Below are positions 57,101 through 64,000 of a DNA stretch of 64,000 bases, piece after piece. The notes beneath the pieces were generated by a model. The model saw only the letters and a program-made list of their open reading frames with translations, ran no database searches and was not told the origin of the DNA. The stretch comes from Piscicola geometra (lineage: Eukaryota > Annelida > Clitellata > Hirudinida > Piscicolidae). Position numbers and translations under genes: made by a program. The DNA lies in the NCBI GenBank assembly GCA_943735955.1, contig CALSEQ010000035.1, positions 1 through 64,000 on the forward strand, in the 5' to 3' direction. Position 1 is the stretch's first letter. Each line of letters begins with the position of its first letter.

Positions 57101-58192
57101 CACGAGATGAACACGAGATGAACACGAGATGAACACGAGATGAACACGAGATGAACACGAGATGAACACGAGATGAACACGAGATGAACACGAGATGAAC
57201 ACGAGATGAACACGAGATGAACACGAGATGAACACGAGATGAACACGAGATGAACACGAGATGAACACGAGATGAACACGAGATGAACACGAGATGAACA
57301 CGAGATGAACACGAGATGAACACGAGATGAACACGAGATGAACACGAGATGAACACGAGATGAACACGAGATGAACACGAGATGAACACGAGATGAACAC
57401 GAGATGAACACGAGATGAACACGAGATGAACACGAGATGAACACGAGATGAACACGAGATGAACACGAGATGAACACGAGATGAACACGAGATGAACACG
57501 AGATGAACACGAGATGAACACGAGATGAACACGAGATGAACACGAGATGAACACGAGATGAACACGAGATGAACACGAGATGAACACGAGATGAACACGA
57601 GATGAACACGAGATGAACACGAGATGAACACGAGATGAACACGAGATGAACACGAGATGAACACGAGATGAACACGAGATGAACACGAGATGAACACGAG
57701 ATGAACACGAGATGAACACGAGATGAACACGAGATGAACACGAGATGAACACGAGATGAACACGAGATGAACACGAGATGAACACGAGATGAACACGAGA
57801 TGAACACGAGATGAACACGAGATGAACACGAGATGAACACGAGATGAACACGAGATGAACACGAGATGAACACGAGATGAACACGAGATGAACACGAGAT
57901 GAACACGAGATGAACACGAGATGAACACGAGATGAACACGAGATGAACACGAGATGAACACGAGATGAACACGAGATGAACACGAGATGAACACGAGATG
58001 AACACGAGATGAACACGAGATGAACACGAGATGAACACGAGATGAACACGAGATGAACACGAGATGAACACGAGATGAACACGAGATGAACACGAGATGA
58101 ACACGAAATGAACACGAGATGAACACGAGATGAACACGAGATGAACACGAGATGAACACGAGATGAACACGAGATGAACACGAGATGAACAT
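51105..58192. repeat. 11-bp minisatellite array A8 (about 644 units, 7.1 kb)
   Basis: 172 perfect units, one 15-bp unit at 52997-53011 (GAGATGAACAAACAC, 4 bases gained), 463 perfect units, a GAAAT unit at 58105 eight units from the right end, then the standard terminal GAACAT unit. The position and distance of the GAAAT unit equal those in array A1 (90 bp before the first 21-mer). Confidence 0.98.
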
Positions 58193-58194
58193 GA

Positions 58195-59038
58195 GAATGT
58201 TAAAAACATTAAAAAGAATGTTAAAAACTTTGAAAAGAATGTTAAAAACTTTAAAAAGAATGTTAAAAACTTTAAAAAGAATGTTAAAAACTTTAAAAAG
58301 AATGTTAAAAACTTTGAAAAGAATGTTAAAAACTTTGAAAAGAATGTTAAAAACTTTAAAAAGAATGTTAAAAACTTTGAAAAGAATGTTAAAAACATTA
58401 AAAAGAATGTTGAAAACTTTGAAAAGAATGTTAAAAACTTTAAAAAGAATGTTAAAAACTTTAAAAAGAATGTTAAAAACTTTAAAAAGAATGTTAAAAA
58501 CTTTAAAAAGAATGTTAAAAACTTTAAAAAGAATGTTAAAAACTTTAAAAAGAATGTTAAAAACTTTAAAAAGAATGTTAAAAACTTTAGAAAGAATGTT
58601 AAAACTTTGAAAAGAATGTTAAAAACATTAAAAAGAATGTTGAAAACTTTGAAAAGAATGTTAAAAACTTCAAAAAGAATGTTAAAAACTTTGAAAAGAA
58701 TGTTAAAAACTTTGAAAAGAATGTTAAAAACTTTAAAAAGAATGTTAAAAACTTTGAAAAGAATGTTAAAAACATTTTAAAAAATGTTGAAAACTTTGAA
58801 AAGAATGTTAAAAACTTTAAAAAGAATGTTAAAAACTTTAAAAAGAATGTTAAAAACTTTAAAAAGAATGTTAAAAACTTCAAAAAGAATGTTAAAAACT
58901 TTAAAAAGACTGTTAAAAACTTTAAAAAGAATGTTAAAAACTTTAAAAAGAATGTTAAAAACTTTAAAAAGAATGTTAAAAACTTTAAAAAGAATGGTAA
59001 AAACTTTGAAAAAAATGTTAAAAACATTAACAATAATG
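58195..59038. repeat. 21-bp AT-rich array B8
   Basis: 844 bp. It begins at what is the third unit (CATTAAAAA) of the standard array and carries one extra TTTAAAAA unit further on, giving a module 21 bp shorter than the standard 916 bp. It shares the ACATTTTAAAAAATG variant with the array at 37039 rather than the ACATTTAAAAAAATG form of the left-hand arrays. It ends ATTAACAATAATG like the other deletion forms. Confidence 0.95.
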
Positions 59039-59089
59039 GAAAATTTCCGGCGAGGGAAACAGAGAAAGCAGCCGTCTAGGCTATCAACA
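59039..59089. repeat. 51-bp relic of the 647-bp unit
   Basis: Seventh and last relic in the window, identical in extent to the others and followed directly by the 11-mer array at 59090. Confidence 0.93.
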
Positions 59090-62000
59090 GAGATGAACAC
59101 GAGATGAACACGAGATGAACACGAGATGAACACGAGATGAACACGAGATGAACACGAGATGAACACGAAATGAACACGAGATGAACACGAGATGAACACG
59201 AGATGAACACGAGATGAACACGAAATGAACACGAGATGAACACGAGATGAACACGAGATGAACACGAGATGAACACGAGATGAACACGAGATGAACACGA
59301 GATGAACACGAGATGAACACGAGATGAACACGAGATGAACACGAGATGAACACGAGATGAACACGAGATGAACACGAGATGAACACGAGATGAACACGAG
59401 ATGAACACGAGATGAACACGAGATGAACACGAGATGAACACGAGATGAACACGAGATGAACACGAGATGAACACGAGATGAACACGAGATGAACACGAGA
59501 TGAACACGAGATGAACACGAGATGAACACGAGATGAACACGAGATGAACACGAGATGAACACGAGATGAACACGAGATGAACACGAGATGAACACGAGAT
59601 GAACACGAGATGAACACGAGATGAACACGAGATGAACACGAGATGAACACGAGATGAACACGAGATGAACACGAGATGAACACGAGATGAACACGAGATG
59701 AACACGAGATGAACACGAGATGAACACGAGATGAACACGAGATGAACACGAGATGAACACGAGATGAACACGAGATGAACACGAGATGAACACGAGATGA
59801 ACACGAGATGAACACGAGATGAACACGAGATGAACACGAGATGAACACGAGATGAACACGAGATGAACACGAGATGAACACGAGATGAACACGAGATGAA
59901 CACGAGATGAACACGAGATGAACACGAGATGAACACGAGATGAACACGAGATGAACACGAGATGAACACGAGATGAACACGAGATGAACACGAGATGAAC
60001 ACGAGATGAACACGAGATGAACACGAGATGAACACGAGATGAACACGAGATGAACACGAGATGAACACGAGATGAACACGAGATGAACACGAGATGAACA
60101 CGAGATGAACACGAGATGAACACGAGATGAACACGAGATGAACACGAGATGAACACGAGATGAACACGAGATGAACACGAGATGAACACGAGATGAACAC
60201 GAGATGAACACGAGATGAACACGAGATGAACACGAGATGAACACGAGATGAACACGAGATGAACACGAGATGAACACGAGATGAACACGAGATGAACACG
60301 AGATGAACACGAGATGAACACGAGATGAACACGAGATGAACACGAGATGAACACGAGATGAACACGAGATGAACACGAGATGAACACGAGATGAACACGA
60401 GATGAACACGAGATGAACACGAGATGAACACGAGATGAACACGAGATGAACACGAGATGAACACGAGATGAACACGAGATGAACACGAGATGAACACGAG
60501 ATGAACACGAGATGAACACGAGATGAACACGAGATGAACACGAGATGAACACGAGATGAACACGAGATGAACACGAGATGAACACGAGATGAACACGAGA
60601 TGAACACGAGATGAACACGAGATGAACACGAGATGAACACGAGATGAACACGAGATGAACACGAGATGAACACGAGATGAACACGAGATGAACACGAGAT
60701 GAACACGAGATGAACACGAGATGAACACGAGATGAACACGAGATGAACACGAGATGAACACGAGATGAACACGAGATGAACACGAGATGAACACGAGATG
60801 AACACGAGATGAACACGAGATGAACACGAGATGAACACGAGATGAACACGAGATGAACACGAGATGAACACGAGATGAACACGAGATGAACACGAGATGA
60901 ACACGAGATGAACACGAGATGAACACGAGATGAACACGAGATGAACACGAGATGAACACGAGATGAACACGAGATGAACACGAGATGAACACGAGATGAA
61001 CACGAGATGAACACGAGATGAACACGAGATGAACACGAGATGAACACGAGATGAACACGAGATGAACACGAGATGAACACGAGATGAACACGAGATGAAC
61101 ACGAGATGAACACGAGATGAACACGAGATGAACACGAGATGAACACGAGATGAACACGAGATGAACACGAGATGAACACGAGATGAACACGAGATGAACA
61201 CGAGATGAACACGAGATGAACACGAGATGAACACGAGATGAACACGAGATGAACACGAGATGAACACGAGATGAACACGAGATGAACACGAGATGAACAC
61301 GAGATGAACACGAGATGAACACGAGATGAACACGAGATGAACACGAGATGAACACGAGATGAACACGAGATGAACACGAGATGAACACGAGATGAACACG
61401 AGATGAACACGAGATGAACACGAGATGAACACGAGATGAACACGAGATGAACACGAGATGAACACGAGATGAACACGAGATGAACACGAGATGAACACGA
61501 GATGAACACGAGATGAACACGAGATGAACACGAGATGAACACGAGATGAACACGAGATGAACACGAGATGAACACGAGATGAACACGAGATGAACACGAG
61601 ATGAACACGAGATGAACACGAGATGAACACGAGATGAACACGAGATGAACACGAGATGAACACGAGATGAACACGAGATGAACACGAGATGAACACGAGA
61701 TGAACACGAGATGAACACGAGATGAACACGAGATGAACACGAGATGAACACGAGATGAACACGAGATGAACACGAGATGAACACGAGATGAACACGAGAT
61801 GAACACGAGATGAACACGAGATGAACACGAGATGAACACGAGATGAACACGAGATGAACACGAGATGAACACGAGATGAACACGAGATGAACACGAGATG
61901 AACACGAGATGAACACGAGATGAACACGAGATGAACACGAGATGAACACGAGATGAACACGAGATGAACACGAGATGAACACGAGATGAACACGAGATGA

Positions 62001-64000
62001 ACACGAGATGAACACGAGATGAACACGAGATGAACACGAGATGAACACGAGATGAACACGAGATGAACACGAGATGAACACGAGATGAACACGAGATGAA
62101 CACGAGATGAACACGAGATGAACACGAGATGAACACGAGATGAACACGAGATGAACACGAGATGAACACGAGATGAACACGAGATGAACACGAGATGAAC
62201 ACGAGATGAACACGAGATGAACACGAGATGAACACGAGATGAACACGAGATGAACACGAGATGAACACGAGATGAACACGAGATGAACACGAGATGAACA
62301 CGAGATGAACACGAGATGAACACGAGATGAACACGAGATGAACACGAGATGAACACGAGATGAACACGAGATGAACACGAGATGAACACGAGATGAACAC
62401 GAGATGAACACGAGATGAACACGAGATGAACACGAGATGAACACGAGATGAACACGAGATGAACACGAGATGAACACGAGATGAACACGAGATGAACACG
62501 AGATGAACACGAGATGAACACGAGATGAACACGAGATGAACACGAGATGAACACGAGATGAACACGAGATGAACACGAGATGAACACGAGATGAACACGA
62601 GATGAACACGAGATGAACACGAGATGAACACGAGATGAACACGAGATGAACACGAGATGAACACGAGATGAACACGAGATGAACACGAGATGAACACGAG
62701 ATGAACACGAGATGAACACGAGATGAACACGAGATGAACACGAGATGAACACGAGATGAACACGAGATGAACACGAGATGAACACGAGATGAACACGAGA
62801 TGAACACGAGATGAACACGAGATGAACACGAGATGAACACGAGATGAACACGAGATGAACACGAGATGAACACGAGATGAACACGAGATGAACACGAGAT
62901 GAACACGAGATGAACACGAGATGAACACGAGATGAACACGAGATGAACACGAGATGAACACGAGATGAACACGAGATGAACACGAGATGAACACGAGATG
63001 AACACGAGATGAACACGAGATGAACACGAGATGAACACGAGATGAACACGAGATGAACACGAGATGAACACGAGATGAACACGAGATGAACACGAGATGA
63101 ACACGAGATGAACACGAGATGAACACGAGATGAACACGAGATGAACACGAGATGAACACGAGATGAACACGAGATGAACACGAGATGAACACGAGATGAA
63201 CACGAGATGAACACGAGATGAACACGAGATGAACACGAGATGAACACGAGATGAACACGAGATGAACACGAGATGAACACGAGATGAACACGAGATGAAC
63301 ACGAGATGAACACGAGATGAACACGAGATGAACACGAGATGAACACGAGATGAACACGAGATGAACACGAGATGAACACGAGATGAACACGAGATGAACA
63401 CGAGATGAACACGAGATGAACACGAGATGAACACGAGATGAACACGAGATGAACACGAGATGAACACGAGATGAACACGAGATGAACACGAGATGAACAC
63501 GAGATGAACACGAGATGAACACGAGATGAACACGAGATGAACACGAGATGAACACGAGATGAACACGAGATGAACACGAGATGAACACGAGATGAACACG
63601 AGATGAACACGAGATGAACACGAGATGAACACGAGATGAACACGAGATGAACACGAGATGAACACGAGATGAACACGAGATGAACACGAGATGAACACGA
63701 GATGAACACGAGATGAACACGAGATGAACACGAGATGAACACGAGATGAACACGAGATGAACACGAGATGAACACGAGATGAACACGAGATGAACACGAG
63801 ATGAACACGAGATGAACACGAGATGAACACGAGATGAACACGAGATGAACACGAGATGAACACGAGATGAACACGAGATGAACACGAGATGAACACGAGA
63901 TGAACACGAGATGAACACGAGATGAACACGAGATGAACACGAGATGAACACGAGATGAACACGAGATGAACACGAGATGAACACGAGATGAACACGAGAT
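59090..64000. repeat. 11-bp minisatellite array A9, right end outside window
   Basis: At least 446 units. GAAAT units lie 7 and 12 units from the left end (59167, 59222). From there to the window edge (434 units plus 5 bases) the phase is perfect and I see no further change. The array continues beyond the window. Confidence 0.98.

Noticed and set aside
1..64000. CRISPR array
   Set aside because: Units are 11 or 21 bp, directly adjacent, with no spacers and no cas genes.
1..64000. 11-mer arrays as a non-canonical telomere
   Set aside because: The unit is not G-rich on either strand, arrays are interrupted by complex modules in the same orientation, and the window shows no chromosome end. Subtelomeric location remains possible.

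Overview
This window is non-coding repeat DNA from end to end. I find no supportable protein-coding gene, tRNA, rRNA or CRISPR array. It is built from three tandem repeat families, all in the same orientation: (1) an 11-bp minisatellite, GAGATGAACAC, in nine arrays holding about 5,047 units (about 55.5 kb, 87% of the window); (2) an AT-rich 21-bp repeat with cores GTTAAAAAC and TTTAAAAAG, in eight arrays of about 0.74-1.0 kb; and (3) a 647-bp unit of mixed composition, present in two complete tandem copies at 38057-39350 and otherwise only as its last 51 bp.

The layout is nested. Every array of 11-mers begins directly after the last bases of the 647-bp unit (...CTATCAACA, then GAGATGAACAC). 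All but one of the completed arrays end in a C-to-T variant unit followed by GA and the first 21-mer. The higher-order repeat is therefore [11-mer]n - [21-mer]m - [end of the 647-bp unit], and n varies from about 18 to 2,129 units. In order: 11-mer 1-6178, 21-mer 6181-7045, relic 7046-7096; 11-mer 7097-7689, 21-mer 7692-8556, relic; short 11-mer 8608-8802 joined abnormally to a shortened 21-mer array 8803-9544, relic; 11-mer 9596-10188, 21-mer, relic; 11-mer 11106-12698, 21-mer, relic; a 23.4-kb 11-mer array 13617-37036; the longest 21-mer array 37039-38056; two 647-bp units; 11-mer 39351-50291; 21-mer and relic; 11-mer 51105-58192; 21-mer and relic; 11-mer 59090 to the window end. Both window edges lie inside 11-mer arrays, so the domain extends further on both sides.

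The sequence suggests a eukaryotic chromosome region of satellite type (heterochromatic, subtelomeric, centromere-proximal or intergenic-spacer-like), probably assembled from long reads. I cannot name the organism. The 11-mer carries one CpG per unit and almost none has decayed to TpG or CpA. This fits very recent homogenisation, a genome without CpG methylation, or both.

The most informative features are the near-perfect arrays, the variant units clustered at array edges, the two fixed junctions shared by all higher-order copies, the 51-bp relic showing that most copies derive from a longer ancestor by one deletion, and the helically phased A-tracts of the 21-mer. The very long minus-strand open frames are a by-product of a stop-free 11-bp period and are not annotated as genes. 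Array lengths should be treated as provisional, because arrays of this kind are easily expanded or collapsed in assembly.
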